From assembly GCA_963082975.1 (NCBI GenBank), contig OY720350.1:17268910-17332909 (forward strand): a DNA stretch of 64,000 bases, given 5' to 3'. Below are positions 12,113 through 25,147 of this stretch, in pieces (position 1 is the stretch's first letter; every line of letters starts with the position of its first letter). The position numbers and the translations under genes were made by a program. This DNA comes from Labia minor (Eukaryota; Arthropoda; Insecta; Dermaptera; Spongiphoridae). The notes beneath the pieces are model-generated. The model did no database searches. It saw only the letters and a program-made list of their open reading frames with translations, and was not told the origin of the DNA.

Positions 12113-12287
12113 CAGGGCCGTCCTAAGATTTTCGGCGCCCGTGGGCTCCTAAAATTTTGCGCCCCTTTTCATAAGAAATTACACAGAATGGTTAGTAAAA
12201 ATATATAAACCAATAAAAAATGCAGCCCCCAGAAGGCTTGCGCCCTAGGGCTATAACCCAATTAGCCCTGTGGTTAGGGCGGCCCTG
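12113..12287. mobile_element. hAT-type MITE with perfect 8-bp target-site duplication
   Basis: 175-bp element beginning CAGGGCCGTCC and ending GGGCGGCCCTG, flanked on both sides by AGTAGGTA (12105-12112 and 12288-12295). The 8-bp duplication and CAGGG termini fit hAT. It is distinctly GC-richer than its surroundings, with GCGCCC motifs near both ends. Confidence 0.85.
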
Positions 12288-12295
12288 AGTAGGTA

Positions 12296-13180
12296 TATAA
12301 GAATTGTTTGATTGTTTAAAATTTTTCAAGTTTATTTTATTATAAATACTTATTACTCATATAATTTAATGATAAATATTAAATTGTTTTGAAAAATTAT
12401 TGATGAGCAAAAAAGTTTCAAATAAATAAAAATATATTTTTCATTTATTTGAATAAATATTTTTAAAGAATATCTTTAATCGATACAAAGTCGAGAAAGA
12501 ATGTAATTTAACTTGATTTTTTAATTTTTAATTTATTTTGATAAAGATTATATTTAATATATTTTTAATTTTCATCAGATTAAATAATATATACAAATCA
12601 AACTGAATTTTAAAATTTATTTATAATTAGTGGATTCACGCCCACTACGTCCAGAAGTGTTTTTGAGACGCCTTCTGGAGACGCTGCACGGCGCCTTCCG
12701 TTGTTTTGTTGCCCCCTTCACTAAAAGTGGGCGTCCTCCTATTCAATAATTTTTTTTTTTTCTTTTTATTATTTTTCTTAAATGGCCTTTAGCTAAGAGC
12801 CAATACATCAGTATAAATTTACATTAATTTATTTTAGAAATATTTATATCAGCTTATGAATAAGTACTTACTTTTTTTTTATAAACTATAAATTCTTTTT
12901 TGATACCAAAATTAATTACAATAAAAGGAAAAAAAAATTTTATGCATGATAAATTCGAACTGAATGTAGGAAAATTAATTTATCTTTTAAAACGAATCAG
13001 TTGCTTTCCTGTGAGTTATAGGACCTGTTGTTTTCTTCTCCCCCAAGCTGCATGATATATATATATCAAATATTTCGAAATCAATCGAAGAAATTGGATA
13101 AAATTACAATTCAAGTGTTATGTCCTTTCCTCTCTTCTTTTTTAAGTCAAATTCCAATATCGATCAAAATTCCATATTAT
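12296..13180. repeat. AT-rich interval with a small GC-rich inverted repeat
   Basis: ACGCCCACT at 12638-12646 and AGTGGGCGT at 12726-12734 bound a compact segment of about 97 bp that is rich in G and C, possibly a tiny MITE or an old element end. The rest is AT filler. Confidence 0.35.
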
Positions 13181-13345
13181 TTTTACTACCTCGCTAGAGA
13201 TGGTATTGCGATCATGAAAATTTTCGATGTCGAGATTTTGATGTTTTTATACGTTTTAAAGGTCCCTGAGTCATTTTCATTAAGGTTGAGAAAAATGTAT
13301 GTATGTGTGTGTGTGTATTTTTGCAAACGAAAGTTCGACGTTTTT
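13181..13345 (+). mobile_element. HINE-B fragment, head-to-tail with the next copy
   Basis: Starts TTTTACTACCTCGCTAGAG and runs about 150 bp through the (GT)n microsatellite (about 13297-13318) before another HINE-B start at 13341. The arrangement is a partial element abutting a full one. Confidence 0.75.
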
Positions 13346-13468
13346 ACTATCTCGCCAGAGATAGTATTGCGATCTCGAAAATTTTCATTGTCGAGATTTT
13401 GATGTTTTTATACGTTTTGAAGGTTCATGAATCATTTTCACTAAGGTTGAGAAAAATGTCTGTGTGTG

Positions 13469-13499
<31 letters not shown>

Positions 13500-13915
13500 A
13501 TGTATGTAACAAAGATTACGCAAAAACGGTTTAAGCTAGAATAATGAAATTTGGTATACGGGCATTATTCAAAATTCGTAGTTTTCTATCAACTTTTGAG
13601 AAATGTAGTTCAACCGGAAGAGGGTCATTACCTGCAACGTTTTGATTTTAGTTTCCTCTAAAGTGACCGTAAAAATAAAGATTTATGTTTGATAGTTTTT
13701 CCCATGATTAAAAATTGTATAAAACTGCTATATATAGAATTTCAGCTTGATTATTCAGCACGTGACGTGGTGCCATCAACACAGAGTCGAACACGCGCTG
13801 TTTTAATAAATATTATTTATTAATTTTAATTTATAATTTAATTTAAATATAATATATATGTTATTTAATCCAATTCAAATTGCGAGATAGTTGAGTGGAG
13901 ACACTCCAGTTTATT
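13341..13915 (+). mobile_element. HINE-B copy 2, best-preserved ends
   Basis: Starts TTTTTACTATCTCGCC (13341), contains a (TA/GT)n microsatellite (about 13460-13508), and ends with the perfectly complementary box GCGAGATAGT (13882-13891), the hairpin GAGTG-gaga-CACTC (13893-13906) and a short T-rich terminus. The 10-bp box ACTATCTCGC is at 13346-13355. This copy defines the family ends used here. Confidence 0.85.
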
Positions 13916-15216
13916 TTTTCAGAGATCAGAGATTCAGAGATCAATCAAAGAAAATGGATAAAATAATAATTCATGAGAGATATGTACTTCCCTCCTTTTT
14001 TCAAGCCAATATCGTGCCTAGAACAAATAAAAATTTCAGATTATTTTTTTTTATTAGAGTCATTTCTTCTAGATATAAACCTTTTCTTTTCTCTTGTCGA
14101 TTTTTATTTTCTTATTAATTATATAAATCTTCACAATCCCAAATATATATATATTATTTAATCATTTTGCAAGAATTTTTTTTTTAAGTTAATATTATGA
14201 TAAATTTTAATGAAATTTTACATTTAATAAATAGCGAAAGTTTCGAAAAATCATTTAAATATGAAAAATTCTTTATTCTTAATGTAAAATCAACTCCATA
14301 GGTCACACCTTTTCTATTTTCATAATACTAGCCAGTCGAATGGAAATCTCTCAATTACATCGAAGTCGATATTTTTCTCGGCGCCAGATAAAGCGAGAGC
14401 GCCAAAGGGTCAAAGGTGTATATATATATATTTATATATAAAGAGACAAAGAGTGCACCCCCTTCCTCTCTTTTTTTCTTATTTCGATGGTTAGTTAGCA
14501 AGGACACACGATCTGTTTTGCCCAGGAGGCATTTATTTAATCGGAGGTAACGCCTTTTCAAAACAGGCTTACCAGCATCCACCTACCTATCCGCCTGTTC
14601 ACGTTGCTTTGGTTGTTCTTGATTACACAACACCCTCTAATGAAACAACAACCGAAATCGCTACAGTGCAAGTTACAAAGAAAATCCATTCATTTTAGAT
14701 CAAAAGGAATAGTTCAACTTATTTAGATAAAGGAAAAGATGTTGTAAAGTAGAAAGTGTACAAAGGAACAGTAAAACTAGATAATTTTTACTCTATTTAC
14801 TATTTATTATAAGAGTTAATTGCTATATATTTTAAATCGATTAATTTCTTATTATTTATAAATTATGAAAAAAATCTCACAATAAATCTATCAATAGATT
14901 AATTTATATTTTTAACAATTTATATTAAAAAAATTAGTTTTTGTTTTACATTTAATAATAGATTACAAGTACAAAGCCTTGGTTTAATAGTTTATAGTCT
15001 CCCTCTAAAAGTTCATCGACAATTGTTCGAACCTTACCACAAATTCAATAATTTAATATACTTAAATATAAAAATTATTAATAAGTATACTAAATAAATG
15101 CAATTTATATATATTTAATAAAATAAAATATTTTTAAATATGAATATAAGAATAGCAATTATTTATTTTAAATAAAATATTTTATTTCAAACAGTTTATT
15201 ATTTTCTAATATAATA
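13916..15216. other. Unassigned interval with moderate-GC segment
   Basis: 14330-14660 is less AT-rich and appears once in the window. The 75-codon - strand frame at 14355-14582 covers part of it but matches nothing I know. It is a candidate for host single-copy sequence. Confidence 0.3.
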
Positions 15217-16074
15217 TACGAGGTTTGATCAAAAGAAAAGCTGAATTTTGAATTATTTCGAAAAGTATTTATTTATTCATCAATATCCATTTTCTCCCCT
15301 TCATGCACTTATGCCAGTGCTTCTTCTAATCGTCGAAGCACTTCTGAAATGGGCTTTTCGGTATGGCCATCAGCTCGTTCTTCGATTCCGACTTTATCTC
15401 ATCAATTGTGTCAAAACGCATTCCTTTCATTGGTCTTTTCTGTTTTGGGAATAGGAAAAAGTTGCAGGGAGCTAAATCTGGTAAATACGGTGGTTGAGGC
15501 ATGATTACGGTGTTGTCTTTGGCTAAAAAATTACGAACAAGCAATGATGTGTGAGCTGGTGCAGAATCCATGATTTGTTTTTCCACAATTCCGATCGTTT
15601 GAGCCGTATTGCTTCATGCAAACGTTGTATAACTTCATTGTAGTCTTCCTTATTAACCGTACGACCTGTTGGCAAGAAGTCATGGTGCACCACGCCATTG
15701 TAATCGAAGAAAACATTGAGCAAAACATTTACAATTGATCGAACTTGACGAACATTTTTCGGCCTTCTGTAAACCGCTTTTACGACTTATAAACATTTTT
15801 TTGGGACAAAGCAAACTCGCTGAATGCCATAATCAACATTTTAAGTGCGTTGGAGCACTTTATTCCATTTTTAACAAAAAATTGAATACATATTCTTTTT
15901 AAGTAAAAAATCGAAGAACATAAAAACATGACTAACTTTTTCAGTTGTCAACAACAAACTACTAATCCAAAATGGTTGATAATGTCAACATATGAGAAAC
16001 ATATGTGTACCAACATAACAAAAAAAATTCGATAATCGATAAAAATTCAAAATTCACCTTGAAAAGACCTCGTA
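15217..16074 (-). pseudogene. Decayed mariner-family element, SETMAR-like transposase remnant
   Basis: TA-bounded element with inverted ends TACGAGGTTTGATC and its decayed counterpart at 16061-16074. The - strand encodes remnants in two frames: FFDYNGVVHHDFLPTGRTVN and KNKSWILH (15523-15723), then APAHTSLLVRNFLAKDNT, PPYLPDLAPCNFFLFP and C-terminal KAIPKS-like residues (15326-15586). These are the mariner second- and third-Asp regions. PDLAPCN has Asn where the third catalytic Asp is expected, the frame is shifted between the two pieces, and the N-terminal half is deleted (858 bp against about 1.3 kb). Confidence 0.85.
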
Positions 16075-16570
16075 TATATATTTTAAATGAGTTTATTTTT
16101 TCCACGAAATTAATTTAATATATTTAGAAAATATTCAGTTCTATTCAATTTTTAAAATTAAATATGAAAGGAGAATTATTAATTAGTTCAATAGAAATGA
16201 AAAACAAATGATTTCCGTTTTTTTTCCCACCTGCATGCATAAAGATTTGTTTCGAGAGCAGAAAATAATCCCTGTCTGGAGGGAATGACCTCCAACTGTA
16301 ACAACTCTAGACGATGTAGGCGGTGAAGAATTGATTTTGGCCCAGTCTACAAATAACTTAAAAACAAACAACTGTTGCATACACGGAAGCCAATCCTATC
16401 ATATTTTCATAATTTATATTTATTAAATTCTAATTTACTACTCTCTTCTTCAATCTTATCTTTTTAATTATAAAACAATAAAATATGTAATAGTAATAGT
16501 AATGATATTAATAATAAAAATGATTTGATTTTTTAAAGCCATATTCAATCAAGTCCAAATTATATAATTA
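16075..16570. other. AT-rich interval, nothing recognised
   Basis: A 65-codon - strand frame at 16183-16380 has no recognisable product. Confidence 0.4.
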
Positions 16571-17545
16571 CTAGCAGACCCGGCAAAGCTTCGCTTTTGC
16601 ATGTGTGTCTGTATACATATATACGTATGTGATAACTGAACACTTAATAATATAATAATAATGTAATAAATGAATATAATTGAAATTTTAGTTTTAATTG
16701 CACTTGTTTTTGGTTTTTATCAACGAACTTAAGTGAGTTTATAAAATCGTTCAGTCTGTCGTTCTGTCGTTCTGTCCGACATCAAACTCAAAATTTTGAA
16801 ATTCTGACTTCAGATTCGAATAGTGTATCGAAAAGTAAAGTGTTTTTTATTTTTTGATATCACTTCAGGAACATAGAATGGCGTCCAAAGTTAAAAAGTT
16901 AAGTTAACTTAAGTTCGTTTTGGCAATGCAAGCTTGCGCATTCCCAGATGTTTTTTATTTATTTTTATTGGAATTATTACAAATAATAATAATAATAATA
17001 TACCGTTTAATACGTGAAAATAATAATAATAATAAGAAGAAGAAGAAGAAGAAAGTAATTGGAATTATTATTATTAAGAATCAAGAAATAAATTTATTAA
17101 ATATACATTTAAATATGTAAATAAATCGATATATAAATTTTAATAAATATTCAAACAATAATTGAAACAATATAAATAAAACGATTCAATATTTTACTTA
17201 CATTGTGATTTATATTTTTATTTTTATTACAACTGTTATGGGTATGTTATTTTTGACAGTTTAAAAAAAATTAAAAATATTAATAAAATTTATCAAAATA
17301 ATAAGTTGAAAAGATTTCCAATTATTTTTATTTATTTATTGTAAATTGTTCAATGTAACCATAAATAGACTTACCAAAATATTACTAATTAAATTAATTT
17401 TGGATAAATTAATTTTGGATTTAACTACACTAAAACCTTCCCTGGGATGCCCACAACAATCCCTGAAAGTTTCATCGCAATCGGACGGGTAGTTTTTGAG
17501 TTTAGGCGAGACACACAGACAGACATTGCCTTTTATATATAAAGA
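16571..17545 (-). mobile_element. Non-autonomous Helitron with canonical termini
   Basis: Read on the - strand it starts TCTTTATATATAAAAGGC and ends ...GGGTCTGCTAG. The CTAG (CTRR) end is preceded by an 8-nt spacer and a hairpin, GCAAAAGC-gaa-GCTTTGC. The insertion lies between A and T (A before TC, T after CTAG on that strand) with no duplication, as Helitrons do. The 975-bp body has a GTCTGTCGTTCTGTC-type microsatellite near 16752-16780, AAT/AAG repeats near 16985-17055 and no Rep/helicase frame. Confidence 0.8.
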
Positions 17546-18654
17546 TAATTGATAATTTTCATGAAAATTCGGTCCAAATAATCGACCTACTGCTCCTGTT
17601 AAATGATTCGGTAATCGGACATTGACATCATTTAATAATTCAATCTTTCATCTATCCCCTTCTCCTTCCCCCACCCCCATCTTACATATGTCGTCAGTCA
17701 GAAAGAGAATATTTTGTCAGACTTCACAGTTGTTGTTAATGTATTATTAAATTAAGATCCCCTCTGTTATTTTATATTCTCTCATATATATCCTCTCTGT
17801 TGAAATTTTATTCAATATTGTATTATATAAATTACATGTGAAGTTTTATTTATTTATTTATTTATTTTTTTATTTATAAAGTGATGAAATATAATACTTT
17901 AGTGAGAAAATGACATGTAAATATAAATGCTTTGATTTCAGATTATTTTTTTTCATTCTTGATTACATTTGTAAAAATAAATAAAATCTGTTATATAGAA
18001 TTTTATTTTATGTAAATAAAGAAGGGATTAATAGAAGAAAAAAAATAAAGATTACGAAATTATTATGTAAATGGTGTGGGAGAGAGAATTTATTAAAATT
18101 AAAAAACAAAAACATCTGAGGGAATTTTCGATAAGCTGTGACTTCTATGATCTCTTATGTTCACGTTTCCAAGTCTTTAATTTATAAATGATTCAAAGAG
18201 AATGATAATTTGTCATCATTTTAAATTTAACCGTTGATTTAATATAATAACAAATACAAATTTATTCAAATTGATCCCCTTTTAAGGTATCCTTCCACTT
18301 TTAAATTACTGATCATAGTATTTTTAGAAAGGTGTTAATGAATATAAACGATTGTTTATAAATAGGTTGGAAATATTTTAAATAAATTATATTATAAATA
18401 AATAAAAGATAAAGTCATTAATCAAATATAAATTATAAATGTTTATAAATATTAGCCAAAGGTAATATAACAGGTTTTTTTTCACTTTAAATTATTTTAA
18501 ATTTTAACTAGTGTAATCTTCCCTGGAGCAGATTTTTTAAAACATTGTATATTCAAAGAGAAATAACTTATAATTTTTATATTATTATTATTAAATAAAT
18601 TAAGGATTTAATATTTTTCATTATAAAAAATTTTAATTAAAATTTTATATACTC
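17546..18654. other. AT-rich interval, no gene seen
   Basis: TTTA tandem repeats at about 17845-17865. No element ends or coding frame recognised. Confidence 0.5.
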
Positions 18655-18769
18655 CCGTTTTTTTTTTAATATTTAGGATATTTCGTACTTTTTTCAAAAT
18701 TTTTCAATTTCAAAAAAAGGTAAACCGTTTGTCCCGGTTTGGTATTTTCGAAATATGGTCACCCTATAT
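18655..18769. mobile_element. Fragment of TAGAGTGACCA-type hAT MITE
   Basis: Matches the right half of the elements at 6494-6769 and 56186-56461, ending CGAAATATGGTCACCCTA. The left end is missing. Confidence 0.65.
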
Positions 18770-20770
18770 ATAGTTAATAAAAGAATAAAAGCTTTATTAA
18801 ATATAAGAGAGAGAGAGAGAGGAAGGGGGTGGGGGTTAAAAACGCGTTTTATTTTAATTTTAATGAGATTTATTAATTTGTATAGTATTATGTAAATAAT
18901 GAATAAATATGTATGTATCTACTTTTATTTTTAAATTTGGCTTTATGTTATGTGTGTGTTTCTCTTTATTTTTAAATTAAATTTCAAAACTAATAATTTA
19001 ATAGGATTTAAAAATTGTGCTGACAGCCTTCGTTGAAACATTGTATCTATTTGGAAATTTAACTTGAAAATTTTTTGTTAACAATTTTTAATTTATGAAT
19101 GAAACTGAAAATTAATAATAAAATCAATAGGTTAAAAGTAGATTATTAAAAAACCCGGATTTTTACGTTTTAGATAAATTTTTAGAAAACTTATTATTTT
19201 CTACGATGAATTAAAGTAAAATATTATTATATTTAGTAAGTTAAAAAAAATAATGAAAAAATTATATCTTTGTAAAAAATATATACCTATATGAGATAGT
19301 TCTGGTATTTGAATTTAAATTTTAAATTGAATAATTAATGTATAGAATTTTCAAAAATTATACATTAATTAATTTTTTTTTTCCAAAACCATAGGCTCAA
19401 CTATATTTTATTTCTTTCCAAATATGATTTATCAGTACAATGATAAAATAATAATTTTTTAATATTATATTATTATATTTTTTCAATATATATATATATA
19501 TAAAATTAGAAAGTCGGAAATGTTTAAGAGCCTAGTCCCAAAAACGTTTTAAGTTTTGTTTGTTTTTTTAGAACCAAATTGAAAAAATTTAGAAAAAAAT
19601 AGGAAATGTTTAAAAGCCTCATAATCCCTCAGCACACTAAAGTGCCGCGGCACAGTGGTTGAGAATCACTGCCTTAAATAATAGCATGGCATTTGTCTTA
19701 TCCACCCACATTTTATTTATTTATTAATTTTTTATTAATCTAATCTATGAATTAGTAAGATGAGAAAATGCATCCTTCGATGGGAGTAGGAGGCAACCAC
19801 CTGAAAATTCCTAGAACTATATATATATCAAAAAATAGACACCCCCCCCCCCCCACAGTGTAAACATACCAATTCTAAAACCTTTAACATACCAATACCA
19901 ACCTTTCTCACTAAATTCTATAATATAGTTATATATATTTCTATATAATCTCTTAATAATAAAAAACAACACAAGAAATAATGAATGTTAAATTAAATAA
20001 TACCTTCTAATATTAATATGTATGTTGTACTTTAAATATTACATTAAGATATGAAAATTAATAAAATATATATATTTTTTAAAGTGTGCCATGCTGAAAA
20101 AATAACGATGATTATTTACATTAGGTGAGATGTATATAAATCATTTCAAGGATGGAGAAGATAATCAAGAATTCAAATCAACATCCAGTAGCAGGAACGA
20201 AGATTGACACATGAAATATAAGAAAAAAATAACTTATTAGTTTATAATATTTTAAAATTAAAAAATCTGATTATATATATATAATACTGACCTCGGAGTT
20301 AATAAAGAGATTGATATTTTTCGCAGATTAAATTCTAAGGCCAACTTGTAGACTGAATTGATGTTTGTGTCCCATCACTTTCGCCTAGATATAAAGAAAA
20401 AATAATTAAGATTAAATATTTATATCAAGGAAATGAAAAAAAGATATTAAAATAAATAAATAACATTAATAGGATTGAAAAGGGAAATAGATTTTTTAAA
20501 ATATTATTTTATTTCTGTAATTTTAAATTTCTAAAATTCTGTAAAATTTAAAAATATCTTTCCATATGAATTTCATTTAAAAATTATATTTAAGAAAAAT
20601 TAAATCTTATAGTTAATTTTTTAATGTTATATTATTATTTAATAAAATTTTAATAAAATTGAATTATTGAGTTCTTATATTGAATTCGATCAAATATTTA
20701 AAGAAAATTCTAGCCAAAGATCTTAGTGAAAAATTTATATATAAATATATATAAGTGAATCAGTAATTAT
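18770..20770. other. AT-rich interval with degraded hAT end
   Basis: 19530-19605 resembles a reverse-oriented internal piece of the TAGAGTGACCA MITE. 19635-19672 (AAGTGCCGCGGCACAGTGG then TTGAGAATCACTG) is the terminus of a CAGTGATTCTCAACC-type hAT. A C-tract lies at about 19842-19856. No coding sequence. Confidence 0.45.
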
Positions 20771-20916
20771 AATAAGCGGGAGTGTCCTCCCCTAGACTTT
20801 CCCGCATATAAATAGGTATAAAGAGTTGTGAATGAATATTTAGAATGTGTAAACTTGGTATTGATAAAGAGCCAGTTCGTATTAGTTTATTGGTGTCAAA
20901 TTTGATATTTGGTAAC

Positions 20917-20955
<39 letters not shown>

Positions 20956-21807
20956 AAAGTGCTACTTCCGGTTAACTGATAGTTTAAATGTAAAAAAAAC
21001 AGATATGGATATAATATAAATATTTTTAATTTTATTTTATTTATAATATATAAGGGCTGGCTGTGACGTCATGAAGTGACGTCATATAATTTTAAATTAA
21101 GAAAAAACTAATGAAGATGATTTTTCTTGAGGATAAAACCAATACAAAGTGCATAACACGTGTCCTCACGTGAAATTTGATATGAAAATAACCCTTCACT
21201 TCCTCTCTTCGATCGGCAATACTAGCACTTCCGGTTTCCGGATTTGCACCAAAAGTTGATCAATTCATCCTACTGATGTATTAAGTAAATATACCAAATT
21301 TCATCAAAATCCGTTGAGCCGTTCAGGCTGTACACATCTATACGGACGGACAGACATCATGCTAAAAATACTTTTTTCTGTTAAGAAAATGCATGATTCG
21401 TGGAGATATGTACCTAAAAATATCCATAGGTGAAATTTGGTGTGAAAACAATACCTCCCTTACTATCGTCGGTCGGTAAAAAAGAAACGCTACTTGTATA
21501 GGTAAAATGTCACTTCCGGTAGTCAGATCATGATGAAATTTGGTATCTCAATTTTTTTCATAATCTACAAACTGTGAATAATATCGGTGTACCAAATTTC
21601 GAAGTCCTAGCTTTATTAGTTTTTGAGTAAATTTGCTTACAGACATTACATACATACATACATACATACACACACACAGACATAATTCGAAAAATGGTAT
21701 TTTCCGACTCAGGGAGGTCTAAAACTTCAAGATCTATCGAAATCTCGAAGTCGAAATTTTTGACGATTCCAATACTTCCCTTATACGAAGTATGCGGGCA
21801 AGTAAAA
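20771..21807 (-). mobile_element. HINE-D, interrupted by a HINE-A copy
   Basis: Third Helentron-like family. Begins AATAAGC, hairpin GGGAG-tgtc-CTCCC, then box ACTTTCCCGCATA (20796-20808), and ends with the complementary box TATGCGGGCAAGT (21791-21803, one mismatch) then AAAAA. It contains an ACAT/ACAC microsatellite at about 21640-21682 and a (TA)n run at 20919-20951. A left-truncated HINE-A copy splits it at about 20991-21483. Confidence 0.7.
20991..21483 (-). mobile_element. HINE-A copy 3, nested in HINE-D
   Basis: Starts inside the family consensus at the AAAAACAGATATGG motif, so the hairpin end is missing, and ends TCGTCGGTCGGTAAAAA. TGACGTCA occurs at 21064-21071 and 21077-21084; here the spacing is 13 bp because the intervening GGCTGGA-like stretch is deleted. 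The GGAC microsatellite is short. Confidence 0.75.
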
Positions 21808-22187
21808 ATGAACTTTATAAAATTTAATTTTTATTGAATTTTTTTTTAAAGTTTATTTTTGAAATTATTACATTATATAAAAATGGTGTGTAAGTTAGGT
21901 GAAAAATGTTTTATTTTAAATTATGAATTGTTTAGCGAGTGTGGTATATTACTATAATTTGAATGTAAATATCTATAATAAGAAAAGAGAATAAAAGATC
22001 TTGACTTGGTTGAGATGTAGCAGACTTACTTGTAATTTTGAATCTCTTAATTTTTAATTTTTACTATAATTTGTTGAGATCGGGACAAAATTGACATTTT
22101 TATTAAAACAACGGTCCGGTCGAAAAATATGAAAAAACTATACTGGCCCGTTCAAAACCGTACTTATGGTCACCTTATTTCAGTGAT

Positions 22188-22260
22188 TTTCAACCTTTTT
22201 TTTTACCGCGGCACACTTTTAAAGGTTTAAAAATTTGGCGACACACAAAGAAAAAGATAA
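22188..22260. mobile_element. hAT end fragment (CAGTGATTTTCAACC)
   Basis: Begins CAGTGATTTTCAACC and continues through TACCGCGGCACACTTTTAA and an AAATTTGGCGACACAC segment. Matches 23970-24040 and, inverted, 33258-33331. The other end was not identified. Confidence 0.55.
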
Positions 22261-23969
22261 TTGTAAAGGTTATTTACTTACCTATAATAGACTGTGTTTA
22301 TGATAATAATCATTTCATCAGTTCCATTTGTAAATTGAAAATTGTTAAAAAAACTTTTGAGGTTAAATTTCCAATTAAGTATGTTGTGTATATAAGGCAA
22401 TATAACCACAATTTTCTATTCAAATATAATTTTTAATTGACTATTTAGATATGTAATGAATATATTTATTAAAATGAATGTAAAATTTCAAAATAATAAC
22501 TTATCTGGAAGTAAAATGATTAATTGAATTAGTGAGAGTAAATTGTTAAATAAAATAGAGATAGATTATTATTTATTAATATTATTAATGGTTTATATTG
22601 CCTCCACTATGAATAATTTATTCATATACATTTATGTTTATACGTATATTTATTAATTGAAGTAAAATGTCAATTTTGAAAAAAAAAACGTTATCCTATA
22701 AATTGCCTTTAAATTTTTGAACATATAATCATTCTCTATTTTAAAAAAAAATCTAACATCTTAAATATTGTAGATCGTGACCTACGATTTTGTATTCATT
22801 TTTATCTTAATTTGAAGAATCTTAAATCAATTATATTATCTACATTTATAAAATTGGATTATTTTATTAGGAGTTTGTCTTAATATTAAAATAAAAATGA
22901 AATTGTGACCATGACCATTTGATTAACCTTCTTCAATAGACCACCTGAATGGTGGATTAGTTTTCATTTTATTATCTTATAAAATAAACATAAATTTTAT
23001 ATTAGCGAGCTTGTCTTTTGTAAAATTTTTTATAATGCAAATTTATATCTTTTATTAAACTGAATTTGATTCAAGATTAGAGAAAAAAACGACATTATAA
23101 ATATCGCGTTGAATTTTTATTACTATTTTTTTTTATTCGCGAAATCAGTTTTATGAGAGATTTCGATGTGATGATCTCTTATGTAAATTACATATACTAT
23201 AGTAGTTTTAAGCCTTTTTATTGTCATTCCATTCCGAATAATTTTCAAATATTTTATCAAAATAATTATTTCTTTTATAATATAAAATTGGCAACTAAAT
23301 CTAAAAATAATGCTTAAATTTTAAATTAAAATTTTATAATACAAATTATATGACAAAACAAAATGTGAAATTTAAATTTAAATTCTAAAATTTCAATAAT
23401 CAATTTTTTTTCTTTTTAATATTTATAATTAATCGATTTAATGATTCTATTAGGCGTTAACCGATAATGCTTATTTTGACAGAAAAGATTCACTTTTAGA
23501 ACCCCGTTTACCTACCTCAACAAAACACTAAATAGGATTTATTATTCAGAGAAATTACTTATATTTATTTTATGTAATATATTCAATTAATTATATTGGA
23601 ATATAAAAATGTTTTAATTATATTTATACGTGAGAGTTAAATTTTAAATGATAAATTAAAAAAAATAACAAATTGGTTAAACACATCACTTATGATTATG
23701 GAAGAATTTGGAAGGAAAATGTAGATTTAAATGTTAATAGTATTTTAAAAAATAATACAGGAATTTATATATTAAAATAAATTTGTTCTATTGTGAAATG
23801 TGTTCATTGAAATAAGGATTAGGGTTATATTAATAGTACTGGCTGTTGTGATTCTCTGTGATTCGATAAGGAATCAATCCTCGGCTGATAGCGCAAGAAT
23901 TTAAGCATCGATTGTGGATGTACGTCGTTTCCTCTAAAATAGTAATAAAAATTCAACTAAAAAATTCAG
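22261..23969. other. AT-rich interval, no gene seen
   Basis: Very AT-rich; may include the unmarked interior of the hAT whose end is at 22188. No open frames of note. Confidence 0.4.
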
Positions 23970-24040
23970 TGGTTCTCAACCTTTTTTTTTTTACCGCGGC
24001 ACACTTTTAACGGTTTAAAAATTTGGCGGTACACAAAGAA
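23970..24040. mobile_element. hAT end fragment (CAGTGGTTCTCAACC)
   Basis: CAGTGGTTCTCAACC followed by TTACCGCGGCACACTTTTAA and GGCGGTACAC. A HINE-B copy starts 35 bp downstream; no opposite terminus found. Confidence 0.55.
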
Positions 24041-24074
24041 AAAGTTTAAAAAGTGTAAAAGTTTACTATATTGA

Positions 24075-24625
24075 AATAAGCTGGAGTGTCTCCACTCGAC
24101 TATCTCGCAAATTTGATTTGGATTAATTAACATATATTCTATTTAAATTAAATTTAATTAATAATATTTATTAAAACAGCACGTGTTTGGCTCTTTAATG
24201 ATGGCACCACGTTCTAGCGCGTGATTTGCAGTGTTGAAACATTAATTCTGGTACTTTCAGCGATTCAATCAAGCTAAAATTCTATATATAGCAGTTTTAT
24301 ACCATTTTTAATCATCTGAAAAACTATCAAATATATATCTTTATTTTCACGGTGAGTTTAGAGGAAAAAAATGAATACGTGGTAGGTAATGACCCACTTC
24401 CGTATTACCTAAATTTCTCAAAAGTTGATAGAAAACTACGAATTTTGAATAATGCCCGAAATTTCATGATTCTAGCTCAAACCCTTTTTGCGTAATCTTT
24501 TCTACATACATACACACACAGAGAGACAGACATTTTTCTCAACCTTAGTGAAAAATGATTCAGGAACCTTGAAAACGTATAAAAACATCAAAATCTCGAC
24601 ATCGAAAATTTTCGTGATGGCAATA
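24075..24625 (-). mobile_element. HINE-B copy 3
   Basis: Begins AATAAGCT, hairpin GAGTG-tctc-CACTC, box ACTATCTCGC at 24099-24108. Ends near GTGATGGCAATATTAC, a decayed far end. Has the shared TGGCACCACG and TATATATAGCAG landmarks. Confidence 0.8.
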
Positions 24626-25147
24626 TTACTTACAGTTTATGTTGTTTATTTTCGAATTTGTCGTTTCATACAGTTTTATTACAAGAAAAAATCTCAAAGT
24701 GTCAATGAACGAAAAATTTTAAGATCGATGGAGTTGAAAGCCTTTTTTCTTATTATTTCAGTTCATTTTCACATATTTAATTATACAAACTTTATCTTAT
24801 AAATAATTCGTTAATGTCTAGAAATTTTAATAAGCATGTTTTGACTACATATAAATTTTTTATGCATATTAAGTTAAATTGAATTTGAACTACTTTTTAC
24901 GGTGTGGTTTTTGCCTTCATAAGCCACCACCACATATACCATTAGTATATTTTTGAAATTTTATATTTGGATCTTTAATGTTTTAAATTATTGTTTTTTA
25001 TTAAACTAATATTTATATAATATATCTAAAAATTTGTACCTTAATAATATGTAATTAAATTAAAAATATAGATACCAAAGGGAAAAGACACAATTTACTA
25101 ACGCCATTTTTTTTTGAGGTAGTATATTATATATTCTATTATACATA
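24626..25147. other. AT-rich interval, nothing recognised
   Basis: The tail of a 104-codon frame starting in HINE-B extends here; it is a chance frame over repeat sequence. Confidence 0.5.
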
